A DNA stretch of 32,445 nucleotides, from positions 1-32,445 of the forward strand of contig WOZS01000062.1 in assembly GCA_011620135.1 (NCBI GenBank). Direction: 5' to 3'. Source of the stretch: Gammaproteobacteria bacterium (lineage in GTDB: Bacteria; Pseudomonadota; Gammaproteobacteria; WOZS01). Positions 16,544 through 24,953 of the stretch are shown one piece after another; within the stretch, counting starts at the first letter, position 1; each line of letters begins with the position of its first letter. Both the position numbers and the translations under genes were made by a program. The notes beneath the pieces are model-generated. The model did no database searches. It saw only the letters and a program-made list of their open reading frames with translations, and was not told the DNA's origin.

Positions 16544-18205
16544 GTGAATACGACACAAGGATTGGAATCTGCCGGTCGGCAGTTGATGCGGCGGTTGCGC
16601 TCTTGGCTGAGCGAGCAAGCGGGTTGGCGTCGCTGGGTGCTGGCAGGTGCCGCCGCATTGGTGCTGGCAGTGGTGCTTTTCGCGGTTTTCTGGGGTCGCA
16701 GCCTACAGGATTCCCCCCTGTATCCCAATCTGCCAGCGGATCAAGCAGGCGAGATCAGTGCCGCACTGGATGCTCGGGGTGTCCCGTATCGGCTCGATGC
16801 CTCAGGCACCATCCTCGTCCCAGAGGATCGGCTGCATGCAGCCCGCATGCAGCTTGCCGAAGATGGCTTGCCACGGCTTGGCTCGCGTGGATATGAGCTG
16901 CTGGATCAGCCGGCAGGGTTTGGCACCAGTGAACTCATGGAGCACCAGCGACTGCAAAGGGCGCTGGAGGGGGAACTGGCCCATTCGGTGGAATCCATTG
17001 CCGGTGTTCGTCAGGCCCGTGTTCATCTGGCGCTGCCGCAGCAGGCGGTCTTTGTTCACGACACCAGGAAGCCCAGTGCCTCGGTGTTGGTGGTGATGCG
17101 CCCTGGCCATACACTGACCAAAAAACAGGTCAATGCAGTCCAGCACCTGGTGGCGGCGAGTATCGTGGCACTCAATCCGGATCAGGTGGCTGTGGTGGAT
17201 CAGGGGGGGCATCTGCTCTCCAAGCGCGACGACCAGTCCGATGATCAGGAGGCTTCTGTACAGCAGTTGCTCTACGCTCAACAGTTGGAGTCTTCTTATA
17301 TCAAGCGAATCAATACCCTGCTCGAGCCCCTCGTGGGCGCAGAAGGAGTGCGTGCCCAGGTCAACACCGAGCTGGATTGGTCCCAGCGTGATGAGGCCGA
17401 AGAGTTGTTTCATCCCGAACCGCGGGCGTTGCGCAGCGAGCAGCTGAAGTCCATGGTGCGAGAAGGCATGCAGCCACCCATGGGCGTGCCTGGGGCATTG
17501 ACCAATCAGCCCCCTGCAGCCGGTACAGCACCCCAGACTGTGCCGGGTCAACAAGCCAACCAACAGAATCAGCAGGAGGAGAAACCTCGGGAGCAGAGTT
17601 CGGAGTCCACCAGAAACTGGGAAATCGGCAACACGGTACGCCATACCAAATATGCGCCAGGTGTCATCAAACGATTGACCGTTGCAGTCATGGTGGATGA
17701 CAGGTATGTCAAGCAAACCAATGGCTCGGTTATCCGGGCGCCCTGGAACGACGAAGAAATCAGTCGACTGGAAAAACTTGTCAAGGAGGCGATCGGTTTC
17801 AACGAACAGCGGGGTGACAGCGTGCACGTGATCAATGCCTCCTTTGCCGCCCCCGCAGGACCAGGGGCCTTGCCTTGGTGGCAGGATCTGGTTTTCTGGG
17901 ATCAGGTCTTGCAGTTTGCCTGGTGGTTGCTGGCCTTGGTGGTGGCGCTGCTGTTGTTCCACATGGTGCGTGAGCGCTGGCGAGCTCAACAGGAATTGGA
18001 CCGGCAAAAACAGGAGCAGGAAAGGACAGCACGCCATAGGATGGCAGCAGAAGAAGCAGCAGCCGCCCCATTTATGGAGCGTCCGCTACCCTCTGCAAGC
18101 GATCTGGAGGATGCTTTGCAGCTTGTCAGGCGCACAGCGCGACAAGACCCCAGGCTGGTCGCCCAGATTATCCGCAACTGGCTGCAAGAGGATGAACAGA
18201 GGTGA
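16544..18205 (+). CDS. fliF: Flagellar MS-ring protein FliF
   Basis: FliF builds the membrane-spanning MS-ring, the base on which the rotor and export gate assemble. The 553-residue product has two membrane helices, at about residues 31-50 (VLAGAAALVLAVVLFAVFWG) and 452-472. The periplasmic YscJ/FliF domain includes FGTSELMEHQRLQRALEGEL and VRQARVHLALP. A Pro/Gln/Asn-rich segment lies near residues 310-350. The C-terminal FliG-binding tail ends with RQDPRLVAQIIRNWLQEDEQ, as expected. Translation starts at a GTG. The ATG two bases upstream is in another frame and stops immediately. Met15 (16586) is an alternative but would shorten the N-terminal region. Confidence 0.96.
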   Translation: MNTTQGLESAGRQLMRRLRSWLSEQAGWRRWVLAGAAALVLAVVLFAVFWGRSLQDSPLYPNLPADQAGEISAALDARGVPYRLDASGTILVPEDRLHAARMQLAEDGLPRLGSRGYELLDQPAGFGTSELMEHQRLQRALEGELAHSVESIAGVRQARVHLALPQQAVFVHDTRKPSASVLVVMRPGHTLTKKQVNAVQHLVAASIVALNPDQVAVVDQGGHLLSKRDDQSDDQEASVQQLLYAQQLESSYIKRINTLLEPLVGAEGVRAQVNTELDWSQRDEAEELFHPEPRALRSEQLKSMVREGMQPPMGVPGALTNQPPAAGTAPQTVPGQQANQQNQQEEKPREQSSESTRNWEIGNTVRHTKYAPGVIKRLTVAVMVDDRYVKQTNGSVIRAPWNDEEISRLEKLVKEAIGFNEQRGDSVHVINASFAAPAGPGALPWWQDLVFWDQVLQFAWWLLALVVALLLFHMVRERWRAQQELDRQKQEQERTARHRMAAEEAAAAPFMERPLPSASDLEDALQLVRRTARQDPRLVAQIIRNWLQEDEQR

Positions 18206-18225
18206 AGGGGAACTAAGGAGCAAGC

Positions 18226-19269
18226 ATGAGTGCATTAGAAGAAGAACTGCGAGGTTCCAATCGGGCGGCGGCACTCCTGCTGGCAGTGGGTGAAGAGTTG
18301 GCTGTGGAGATTCTGCAACACCTGGAGCCCCGGGAAGTCCATCGTATTGGCAAAACCATGGTGGTGCTTGATGGCAAACAGCTTTCAAGCCTGGCACTGC
18401 TCGGTGTATGCAGGCATTTCGAACAGGACGCCCAAATCAATACCCATTACGCCATTGGCACTAGCTCATACGTGCGCAAGGTTTTGGAGCGCAGCCTAGG
18501 TCCCGAGCGGGCCGAGTCGTTTATCGATCGGATCCTGACGCAGTATGACACCAGGGGTCTGGATGAGTTGCGTTGGATGGACCCGCGTGTTGTAGCGGAA
18601 GCCGTTCGCTTTGAGCATCCTCAGATCATCGCCCTGATTCTTGCTTACCTGGAGCCACAGCAGGGAGCAGAGGTTGTGGGGCGCTTGCAGCCTCATCAAC
18701 AAAGTGATGTGATCATGCGCCTTTCGCGACTTGAAACCATTCAGCCCCAGGCCCTGACCACGCTTAGCGAAAGCATGGAACGCCAATTGTCTGGTTCGGG
18801 CGAAGTGCCATACGATGGCGTCAAGTTGGCCGCCGAGATCATGAATTATGTCGATGAAGGACTTGAGAAAACGATATTTGGGGAATTTGAAAAGAGCGAT
18901 CCCACCCAGGCCCAAAATGTGCGCGACAACATGTTCCTGTTCGAAGACTTCATCCGCATCTCGGATATGGACATGCAAAAGATCATCATGGCCATCCTGC
19001 GGGGCGACAAGGAGATTAGCGTGGATCGCTACGATCTGATACGCAGCTTGAAAATCGCCTCAGCGGGCTTGCGTGAACACATCTACAAGAACATGTCCAC
19101 GCTCAACCGGCAGAATATCCAAGAAGAAGTCAGCAGCCTTGGTCCCCAACCCATCAGCGATGTGGAAATTGCACAACGCAAGATCATAGCCCTGGCCCGA
19201 AAGATGGAACAGTCAGCGAATCCCATGGAGAGGATCAGCATTTCTCGCTCTAGCGGGCGGATGGTCTAG
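18226..19269 (+). CDS. fliG: Flagellar motor switch protein FliG (divergent torque domain)
   Basis: FliG sits on the MS-ring, contacts the stator and turns its force into rotation. N-terminal (FliF-binding) and middle domains look regular, including the EHPQ motif at residues 130-133 and MFLFEDF near 240. An AAGGAG ribosome-binding site precedes the ATG. The C-terminal domain is unusual. Alignment by eye with E. coli FliG shows roughly 7-9 extra residues (around 255-270, RGDKEISVDRYD). Position 293, which corresponds to Arg281, is Leu. Position 309, which corresponds to Arg297, is Pro. Lys276 (K264) is kept, and Glu300/Glu301 replace Asp288/Asp289. The 347-residue length against 331 fits the insertion. 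It is clearly FliG by position and overall sequence. Confidence 0.96.
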   Translation: MSALEEELRGSNRAAALLLAVGEELAVEILQHLEPREVHRIGKTMVVLDGKQLSSLALLGVCRHFEQDAQINTHYAIGTSSYVRKVLERSLGPERAESFIDRILTQYDTRGLDELRWMDPRVVAEAVRFEHPQIIALILAYLEPQQGAEVVGRLQPHQQSDVIMRLSRLETIQPQALTTLSESMERQLSGSGEVPYDGVKLAAEIMNYVDEGLEKTIFGEFEKSDPTQAQNVRDNMFLFEDFIRISDMDMQKIIMAILRGDKEISVDRYDLIRSLKIASAGLREHIYKNMSTLNRQNIQEEVSSLGPQPISDVEIAQRKIIALARKMEQSANPMERISISRSSGRMV

Positions 19270-19273
19270 GTTC

Positions 19274-20068
19274 ATGGCCAGGCACCATCAATCTCATGAG
19301 GCGGTGTGGCAACATGCCACTCCCATGGAAGCACCCGAATTGCCTGTGGTCCCTTCGCTTACGGTCGCACAGGAAGCGCAGGTTGAGGATGGGCAGGGTC
19401 GGATGGTGCTGCCTTCTCGGGAAGACTATCTGCAGGAGTTGCAGTTGCTGCGCCAGCAGGTGCTGGCCGACGCAGAACAGCAGGCCCAGCGGATGCTGGC
19501 CCAGGCCCGCGAAACAACTGAAAAGGAGATGGCAGCAGGCAAACAGCAAGGGTATGAGCAAGGTCTGCAAGAGGGGCGGGAGATTGGACAACGGGATGGT
19601 CATGCTCAGGGGTTTGCCGCAGGCTACCAGAGTGGTCAGGATCGGACTGCTGCAGAACAGCAGCGCCTGCAGGACATGCTCGGCTCCCTGAGCCACCCGA
19701 TGCATCTGCTGACCCAGGACCTCCAGGAGATGCTTGGAACCGTGATACGAGAGATGGTTGTTGCCCTTGTCCAAAGGGAGCTGGGCAAGGACAGCTCCCA
19801 GGCGATCGCGAGGATTCTGCAGGCCCTGCCCACACTTGTTCCGCTGAACCAAACCAACATGAAGATTACCGTGCATCCGCAGGATGTACCGCTGATACGT
19901 CAGGCGCTCCAGGGGCAAACCCCTGCCTTGCTCGAAAAGGGCAACATAGAGATCATCCCTGATCAAGAGCTTACCCCGGGAGGATTGCAGGTGGAAACCG
20001 ATGCCCATGTATTGGATTGGTCCGTCAAAAGCCAACTCGAGACCTTGTTCGCCAAGGTGCTTGGTTGA
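19274..20068 (+). CDS. fliH: Flagellar assembly protein FliH
   Basis: FliH dimers hold and inhibit the FliI ATPase and tether it to FliN. The 264-residue product has a variable N-terminus and a long helix rich in Gln, Ala and Glu from about residue 48 to 100. A run of small-residue repeats follows (GKQQGYEQGLQEGREIGQRD and on to GFAAGYQSG), the GxxxG pattern known for FliH. The C-terminal half, IREMVVALVQREL through LTPGGLQVETD, resembles the V-type stator-stalk fold. It begins four bases after the fliG stop, and fliI begins two bases after its own stop. Confidence 0.94.
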   Translation: MARHHQSHEAVWQHATPMEAPELPVVPSLTVAQEAQVEDGQGRMVLPSREDYLQELQLLRQQVLADAEQQAQRMLAQARETTEKEMAAGKQQGYEQGLQEGREIGQRDGHAQGFAAGYQSGQDRTAAEQQRLQDMLGSLSHPMHLLTQDLQEMLGTVIREMVVALVQRELGKDSSQAIARILQALPTLVPLNQTNMKITVHPQDVPLIRQALQGQTPALLEKGNIEIIPDQELTPGGLQVETDAHVLDWSVKSQLETLFAKVLG

Positions 20069-20070
20069 TC

Positions 20071-21519
20071 ATGACAGCTGAAACCGCCCATCCCGACGAG
20101 CAGCTGCAACCTCAAGCGCAGGTGAAGGTGGATGCCGTGCACGATGCCCTGCTGGCCTGGGGGGACCAACTTCGGAAGCGTGTTGCGCCACCCCCTTTCC
20201 CTGCCCTGTGTGGCCGGTTGCTGCGGGTGGTGGGCTTGACCATGGAAGCTGTTGGTCTGCGCGAAGAACTGGGCTCCTGGTGCCAGATCATTGGCCGGAA
20301 TGGCCGGAATTTGGACGCTGAGGTGATCGGTTTTTCTGAAGGTCGCACCTTTCTGATGGGAGGGGACCATGCCCCGGCACTGAGGCCTGGGGCAGCAGTC
20401 CGCCCCATGGGGCGGACTTTCAGCGTCAGAGCCTCTGACGCATGGTTGGGCAGGGTGGTCGATGGTTGGGGGCAGCCGGCGGATCATCGAGGCCCCCTGC
20501 TGCATGATGAGCAGGATACTTCCATAGCCCTGGAAACCCAGCACTATTCGCCGTTGGATCGCCTGCCCCCAGCAGGGGCGCTTGACGTGGGGGTGCGAGC
20601 CATCAATGGTCTTTTGACCATTGCCAGGGGGCAGCGCATGGCCATCCTGGCAGGGACCGGGGTCGGCAAGAGCGTGCTGTTGGGCATGATGGCCCGCTAT
20701 ACGGCTGCTGATCGGGTGGTGGTGGCCCTGATTGGAGAACGCGGGCGTGAGGTGGTGGAGTTCGTCGAGCAGATCCTGGGTGAAGCTGGCTTGGCCAAGG
20801 CTGTGGTCGTGGCAGCGCCAGCCGATTGCCCCCCCCTGGAACGCCTGCACGCGGGACTTCTGGCCACGGCGCTGGCAGAGATGTTTCGGGAACAGGGTCA
20901 TGATGTGTTGTTGCTCATGGATTCCCTGACGCGCTATGCCCAGGCACAGCGTGAGATCGGTCTGGCCATAGGCGAGCCGCCTGTGACCAGGGGATACCCC
21001 CCATCAGTCTTCTCACGCCTGCCTCATCTGGTTGAGCGCGCTGGACGGCGCCAGGGGTCCAGGGGTTCCATCACTGGCTTCTATACCGTTCTGGTTGAGG
21101 GAGATGATCTCCAGGATCCCATAGCAGATGCAACACGGGCTGTGGTGGATGGACACATCGTTCTCTCACGCCGCCTGGCGGAGGCGACGCATTTTCCGGC
21201 AATCGATGTGGAAGCGTCTGTCAACAGGGTGATGCGCGATGCAGTGGACGATAGCCAGTGGCGCTCAGCCCAGGCTTTTCGAAGGGCCTATGCGCTCTAT
21301 CGTCAGAATGAGGACCTGCTCATGGTGGGGGCTTATCGGCGCGGCGCAAATCCAGCGCTTGATCGTGTGGTTCAGGCTTTTCCCGCGGTGCAGGATTTCC
21401 TCACCCAGGATTGGCATACATCCGTGACCCTGGCGGAAAGCAAGGCAGCACTGAGCCGTGTGGTTGCCATGGCAGTGGGATCCACAGCAGGCAAGGGTGG
21501 GCATGAGCAAGCCGCCTGA
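20071..21519 (+). CDS. fliI: Flagellum-specific ATPase FliI
   Basis: FliI is the hexameric F1-beta-like ATPase that unloads chaperone-substrate complexes at the export gate. The P-loop AGTGVGKS is at residues 194-201, the Walker B DVLLLMDS ends with Asp284/Ser285, and GERGREVVEFVE carries the catalytic Glu. Further family blocks are GEPPVTRGYPPSVFSRLPHL, and ALYRQNEDLLMVGAYRRGAN near the C-terminus. Length is 482 residues from the ATG at 20071. The frame is open upstream to a TTG inside fliH, but the ATG just after the fliH stop is preferred. Its last 17 bases overlap the start of fliJ. Confidence 0.97.
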   Translation: MTAETAHPDEQLQPQAQVKVDAVHDALLAWGDQLRKRVAPPPFPALCGRLLRVVGLTMEAVGLREELGSWCQIIGRNGRNLDAEVIGFSEGRTFLMGGDHAPALRPGAAVRPMGRTFSVRASDAWLGRVVDGWGQPADHRGPLLHDEQDTSIALETQHYSPLDRLPPAGALDVGVRAINGLLTIARGQRMAILAGTGVGKSVLLGMMARYTAADRVVVALIGERGREVVEFVEQILGEAGLAKAVVVAAPADCPPLERLHAGLLATALAEMFREQGHDVLLLMDSLTRYAQAQREIGLAIGEPPVTRGYPPSVFSRLPHLVERAGRRQGSRGSITGFYTVLVEGDDLQDPIADATRAVVDGHIVLSRRLAEATHFPAIDVEASVNRVMRDAVDDSQWRSAQAFRRAYALYRQNEDLLMVGAYRRGANPALDRVVQAFPAVQDFLTQDWHTSVTLAESKAALSRVVAMAVGSTAGKGGHEQAA

Positions 21520-21964
21520 GTCCTTGGAGCGCCTCACCGGTTTATGGCGCCAACAGGCTGATGGGGCCAAGCAGGAATTGGCCGAAGCCCATGCGTCAGT
21601 GCTGCGGTTACAGCAGGCCCATGAACAACTGGAGCGCTACCGGAGTGATTATGAAATGGCTGTGCAGCGGACTTGGCAGAGCAGCCAAAATTTGGCAGCC
21701 CAGCTACTCAAGGATCAGTTGGCCTTTGTGGCGCAGTTGCGCGACGCCGAGCACAAAAGCAACCTGCGCTGCCAGCAGGAAGAAGCAAAGCGCCAGGCCC
21801 TGCAGCAGTCCTGGCAGGAAATGCATCGTCATGCCATGATGATGGAGGGTTTTTGCGAGAACCGTCGCGTCCAGGCCACGCGCGTGGCGCTGCGGCGCGA
21901 GGAGCAGCGCGAGCTGGACGAGCGCCGCAAGATGCCTCCATGGCTGACATCACGGGAGCCTTGA
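21503..21964 (+). CDS. fliJ: Flagellar export chaperone FliJ
   Basis: FliJ is a coiled-coil central stalk that fits in the FliI hexamer and activates FlhA. The 153-residue product is almost entirely helical and charged, with Gln-, Glu- and Arg-rich heptad-like stretches (for example RLTGLWRQQADGAKQELAEA and EEAKRQALQQSWQEMHRHA). The end, RREEQRELDERR, is the commonly conserved portion of FliJ. The ATG at 21503 overlaps the fliI stop by 17 bases. A start upstream at 21458 lies deeper in fliI and is unlikely. The call rests on length, composition and its fixed place after fliI, because FliJ sequences vary greatly. Confidence 0.92.
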   Translation: MSKPPESLERLTGLWRQQADGAKQELAEAHASVLRLQQAHEQLERYRSDYEMAVQRTWQSSQNLAAQLLKDQLAFVAQLRDAEHKSNLRCQQEEAKRQALQQSWQEMHRHAMMMEGFCENRRVQATRVALRREEQRELDERRKMPPWLTSREP

Positions 21965-22044
21965 CAACAAGGCTTGGCAAGGGCAAGTCTAACTGGATTC
22001 TAAATAGATACCTCATGAGCGCTTAGATCAATGAGCAGGTCACG

Positions 22045-23583
22045 ATGAGCAGTATTCAATCGTTCAGTACGGATGTCGGAGCTTCATCCGGCGCTTCAAT
22101 CGATGCGCCAAAGCCAATGCTGGCAGGGACGGGCGGGCCGCAGCACGTGTCGCACGCCTCGTTTGGCCAGGTGTTCAATGGGCTGGGTCATGAAGCAGCA
22201 GATACGGGATTTCCCCAGGATGGCCATACCCACGCCACCGCCATGGGATCACGTGAGGGATCACAGGCCAATCATGCGGCGCAGTCTGTGCGCCACATGG
22301 CAAGTCGCCATGACAAGGCCGACGATCACGCTGCTGTGGCATTGGAAGCCGATCAGCAGCACAGTGACTCGGCATTGAATGGTGATGCTTCCCATCCACT
22401 GGCGACGGCCATTCATTTTGTTATGGCGTCCCTGTGGCAGGCCTTGCCCGAGGCTGTGCGGGAGGAGGGCGCAAGGGAAGGAGGGCATGAAGCATCCAGC
22501 GAGATGCCAGGGCTCCGCGTTCTCCAGCGGCTCATGACCATGCTGTCCGATCACCCCAACGACGACAAACGGCTCATGACCATGCTGTCCGATCACCCCC
22601 ACCACGACAAACGGCTCATGACCATGCTGTCCGATCACCCCCACGATGACAAACTCCAGCAGCTCATGCGCAACCTGGCGGAAAACATGCCTCAGCCCAG
22701 GGTCGCCCGCCTCACCCAGGATACGTCCCGCACCACACCAATGGATGGCTTGCAGGACGAGGCCATGCAGGCCGGGGATCGGGATGCATCCCATGGCATA
22801 TCCAATCCGTTGTCGAGGGTAATGCGGCAAGATGTCGCGCCACAACAAGAAGACCATGCGGGCCCGAAGCAGGGCTTGACAGCATCGGAAACCGAGGTAC
22901 AGTTTGCGGATTGGTCCCTTGCCGCCATCCCCATGATGAAGGAGGCCAAAACGCTGCTTTCCCAACCAGGTTTTCCGCGGTTGGACGCTGCAGCCATGAC
23001 GGCGCAGCCTGATGCCATGCAGGATTTGCGCGATTTGGGCCTGCGCTTGCTGGCCCCTCTCCCGGGGATAGGGGCTGCTTCCTGGCAAAATTCCCCGACG
23101 ATCCCGTTGCCCTGGGAAGGGAATATGCCAGCAGCAACGCTACCCATGCCCATCCTGAATGCCACTTGGCTTTCTGGTCCGCAAGGTGGCATTCAGGGTC
23201 TGCATCTGCAGACCAATATTGCCCAGCTGGGTGATGTGATGATACGCATTGACATGCTGGATGGCCTGCGCCGTATCCAGCTTGTGGCGGATAATCTGGC
23301 GTCGGCGCATGCCTTGAGTCTTTCTGCGCCCAGGCTGGAGCAACAGTTGGCCCAGGCTGGGCTACAGGACGTGCGTGTTCATGTGAACCTCAATAGCCAC
23401 AGCCCCTTTGCTTCCCTGGGCCAGCATGACGCCGCGCATCAGCACCAGAACTCCCAGGGCAGCCATCATGCCCCAGAAACAGGGGGGACTGTGTTGCTGC
23501 CCGAGCCTGCGCTCCTTTCAGGTGACCAGACAGGCTGGCAGAGCCCGCTTGCCAGCCCCCATGCGGTCAATTATTTGGCCTGA
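22045..23583 (+). CDS. fliK: Flagellar hook-length control protein FliK
   Basis: FliK is exported during hook growth, measures hook length and triggers the FlhB specificity switch. The 512-residue product has a long, low-complexity N-terminal part rich in His, Gln, Asp, Ala and Met, as expected for the ruler. The C-terminal Flg_hook domain spans about residues 370-455 (GLHLQTNIAQLGDVMIRIDM, then RLEQQLAQAGLQDVRVHVNL), which contacts FlhB. Three tandem 14-residue units (RLMTMLSDHP followed by a variable two to four residues) occupy residues about 162-203. It follows fliJ after 80 bases and ends 20 bases from the convergent flgA. Recognition is by the C-terminal domain and gene order. Confidence 0.92.
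   Translation: MSSIQSFSTDVGASSGASIDAPKPMLAGTGGPQHVSHASFGQVFNGLGHEAADTGFPQDGHTHATAMGSREGSQANHAAQSVRHMASRHDKADDHAAVALEADQQHSDSALNGDASHPLATAIHFVMASLWQALPEAVREEGAREGGHEASSEMPGLRVLQRLMTMLSDHPNDDKRLMTMLSDHPHHDKRLMTMLSDHPHDDKLQQLMRNLAENMPQPRVARLTQDTSRTTPMDGLQDEAMQAGDRDASHGISNPLSRVMRQDVAPQQEDHAGPKQGLTASETEVQFADWSLAAIPMMKEAKTLLSQPGFPRLDAAAMTAQPDAMQDLRDLGLRLLAPLPGIGAASWQNSPTIPLPWEGNMPAATLPMPILNATWLSGPQGGIQGLHLQTNIAQLGDVMIRIDMLDGLRRIQLVADNLASAHALSLSAPRLEQQLAQAGLQDVRVHVNLNSHSPFASLGQHDAAHQHQNSQGSHHAPETGGTVLLPEPALLSGDQTGWQSPLASPHAVNYLA
22528..22653 (+). repeat. Three tandem 42-bp in-frame repeats within fliK
   Basis: Units lie at 22528-22569, 22570-22611 and 22612-22653. Each begins CGGCTCATGACCATGCTGTC, continues CGATCACCCC and ends GACAAA, with a few differences only in the segment before the end. 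They encode RLMTMLSDHP followed by NDDK, HHDK or HDDK. A partly similar start (LQQLMRNL) follows unit three. The near identity indicates recent duplication. Confidence 0.95.
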
Positions 23584-23603
23584 TCCGAATATCCACACTT
23601 ATA

Positions 23604-24359
23604 TCATTGGGAGATGCGGATTTGCCCAGGTCCGGAAACGACGCCTTGGATGATCTTTTTCGAACGCAGGTTGCGAGCGCGAATGGTCTCGCCTAGGCGG
23701 CCATCCTGCAAGGCCTGGCCATCTGCCGTGACAAAGCCATGTCCGATATCCGCCATCATTTCGATGCGTTGTCCCCGGGAAACGGCAAAATCAGGTTCCA
23801 GGTCCCGTTCGGTGATGATGCTGCTTGGAGACAAGGGGCGCCGCACTGTACGGCCCAGGATGGCATTCATGTCGGTGAAAAGACCAGATGGGGCGTTGGA
23901 GACATCCTCTGGTGTCAACTGAAGGTCCTCATGTGTCAGTTGATCGCCCCGGGCCATGGAGCGTTTTGCGGTCACCACGGGGCGGATCAGACGGACTTGT
24001 GCGGTTGCATAGATCTGCCAGGGCTGGGGGCCGGGGCAGCTCAAGCCGATGGTGACCATGCCCAGGAGGTTGTCGCTGCGCGGCAAAAAGCCTTGGACGC
24101 GGGGACAGGCGGCAAGGCGCAGTCTGGGGTCCAATGGCATGATGCGCACCTGGGCATCGGGGGCCGATTGAGCAAGGCGTTGCCGCAGGACGCTTTCTGC
24201 AACGCTGGCGAGGCGATCCAGCGGTTCGAGGGGTTGTTCCTGGGCATGGCATAGGCCAACCAACATGAGCAACGCTGCCGCCATGATTCCTACCCTGCCT
24301 GACCTGCTTCTGGGGAGACTGGGGAGAGAGGATGCAGCGTCGAAAATCAGAGGTGCCAT
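23604..24359 (-). CDS. flgA: Flagellar P-ring assembly chaperone FlgA
   Basis: FlgA is a periplasmic chaperone for FlgI during P-ring formation. The product has an N-terminal signal (GIMAAALLMLVGLCHA) and a FlgA domain with RLRLAACPRVQGF and WQIYATAQVRLIRPVVTAKR. The C-terminal SAF-type portion ends with IRARNLRSKKIIQGVVSGPG, a strong FlgA ending. Length is 251 residues from the ATG at 24359. An ATG at 24284 has a better Shine-Dalgarno (AGGGTAGGA) and leads directly into the hydrophobic stretch, but it would leave no basic n-region, so the start is open. It is the only minus-strand gene, convergent with fliK and divergent from flgB. Confidence 0.93.
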   Translation of the reverse strand: MAPLIFDAASSLPSLPRSRSGRVGIMAAALLMLVGLCHAQEQPLEPLDRLASVAESVLRQRLAQSAPDAQVRIMPLDPRLRLAACPRVQGFLPRSDNLLGMVTIGLSCPGPQPWQIYATAQVRLIRPVVTAKRSMARGDQLTHEDLQLTPEDVSNAPSGLFTDMNAILGRTVRRPLSPSSIITERDLEPDFAVSRGQRIEMMADIGHGFVTADGQALQDGRLGETIRARNLRSKKIIQGVVSGPGQIRISQ

Positions 24360-24384
24360 GAGGCATACTATACATGATGGCTGC

Positions 24385-24426
24385 TTGACGAGGTTGCTTG
24401 ACGAAAGCGCAAGCCTGCGCCATGAT
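24385..24426 (+). promoter_or_regulatory. Candidate flgB promoter region with duplicated TTGACG
   Basis: In the 111-base divergent gap between flgA and flgB, TTGACG occurs at 24385-24390 and again at 24398-24403, each within GCTTGACGA. The second copy is followed after 17 bases by CATGAT (24421-24426). This pair matches sigma-70 at 5/6 and 4/6. A start near 24433 would leave about 38 bases before the flgB ATG. No GG-N10-GC sigma-54 site was found here. Confidence 0.35.
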
Positions 24427-24470
24427 TAGCGAGGCCGCGATAAGCGGGTGTTTTCTGGAAGGGATTGGCG

Positions 24471-24872
24471 ATGGCGGTGAATTGGCAGGCAGCACTGGGG
24501 ATTCACCCAGCGGCATGGCAGCTGGAGGGCTTGAGAGCAGAGGTTTTGGCCTCGAACATGGCTCAAGCCGATACACCTCACTATCTGGCACGGGATTTTG
24601 ATTTCCGCGGCGCATTGGGCAATGCCCTCGGCAACCAGCAGAGCCTGCCACTGCAGCTCACCGACGCCAGGCATATCCCAAAACCAGGCCAAGAGCTGTT
24701 GCCCGATGAGCTTCCCTATCGGGTACCGTTTTCTCCAGCATTGGATGGCAATACCGTCGATACCAACATGGAGCGCATGGCCTATATGGAAAATGCCTTG
24801 GCCTACCAGACCACGCTTACCTTCCTCAGCGGCCGGTTTCGCACGCTGCGCGTGGCCATCCAGGGTCAATAG
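24471..24872 (+). CDS. flgB: Flagellar proximal rod protein FlgB
   Basis: FlgB is a proximal rod subunit exported early through the gate. The 133-residue product shows the rod-protein N-terminal motif VLASNMAQADTPHYLARDFD, which corresponds to the shared NxANxxTPxY pattern. It ends with the conserved helix MENALAYQTTLTFLSGRFRT and the finish RVAIQG. The ATG at 24471 is preferred, with GGAAGGG (24457-24463) seven bases upstream. A TTG two codons earlier is possible. It opens the flg block that runs to flgJ. As usual for axial proteins there is no cleavable signal peptide. Confidence 0.96.
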   Translation: MAVNWQAALGIHPAAWQLEGLRAEVLASNMAQADTPHYLARDFDFRGALGNALGNQQSLPLQLTDARHIPKPGQELLPDELPYRVPFSPALDGNTVDTNMERMAYMENALAYQTTLTFLSGRFRTLRVAIQGQ

Positions 24873-24953
24873 TGCACCAGGCGGCACCAGACAGCAAGAA
24901 AAGGCAACACAATGGCGTTGCGTGGCAGGTATTGCGGTGAGTAAGAGGTAGCG

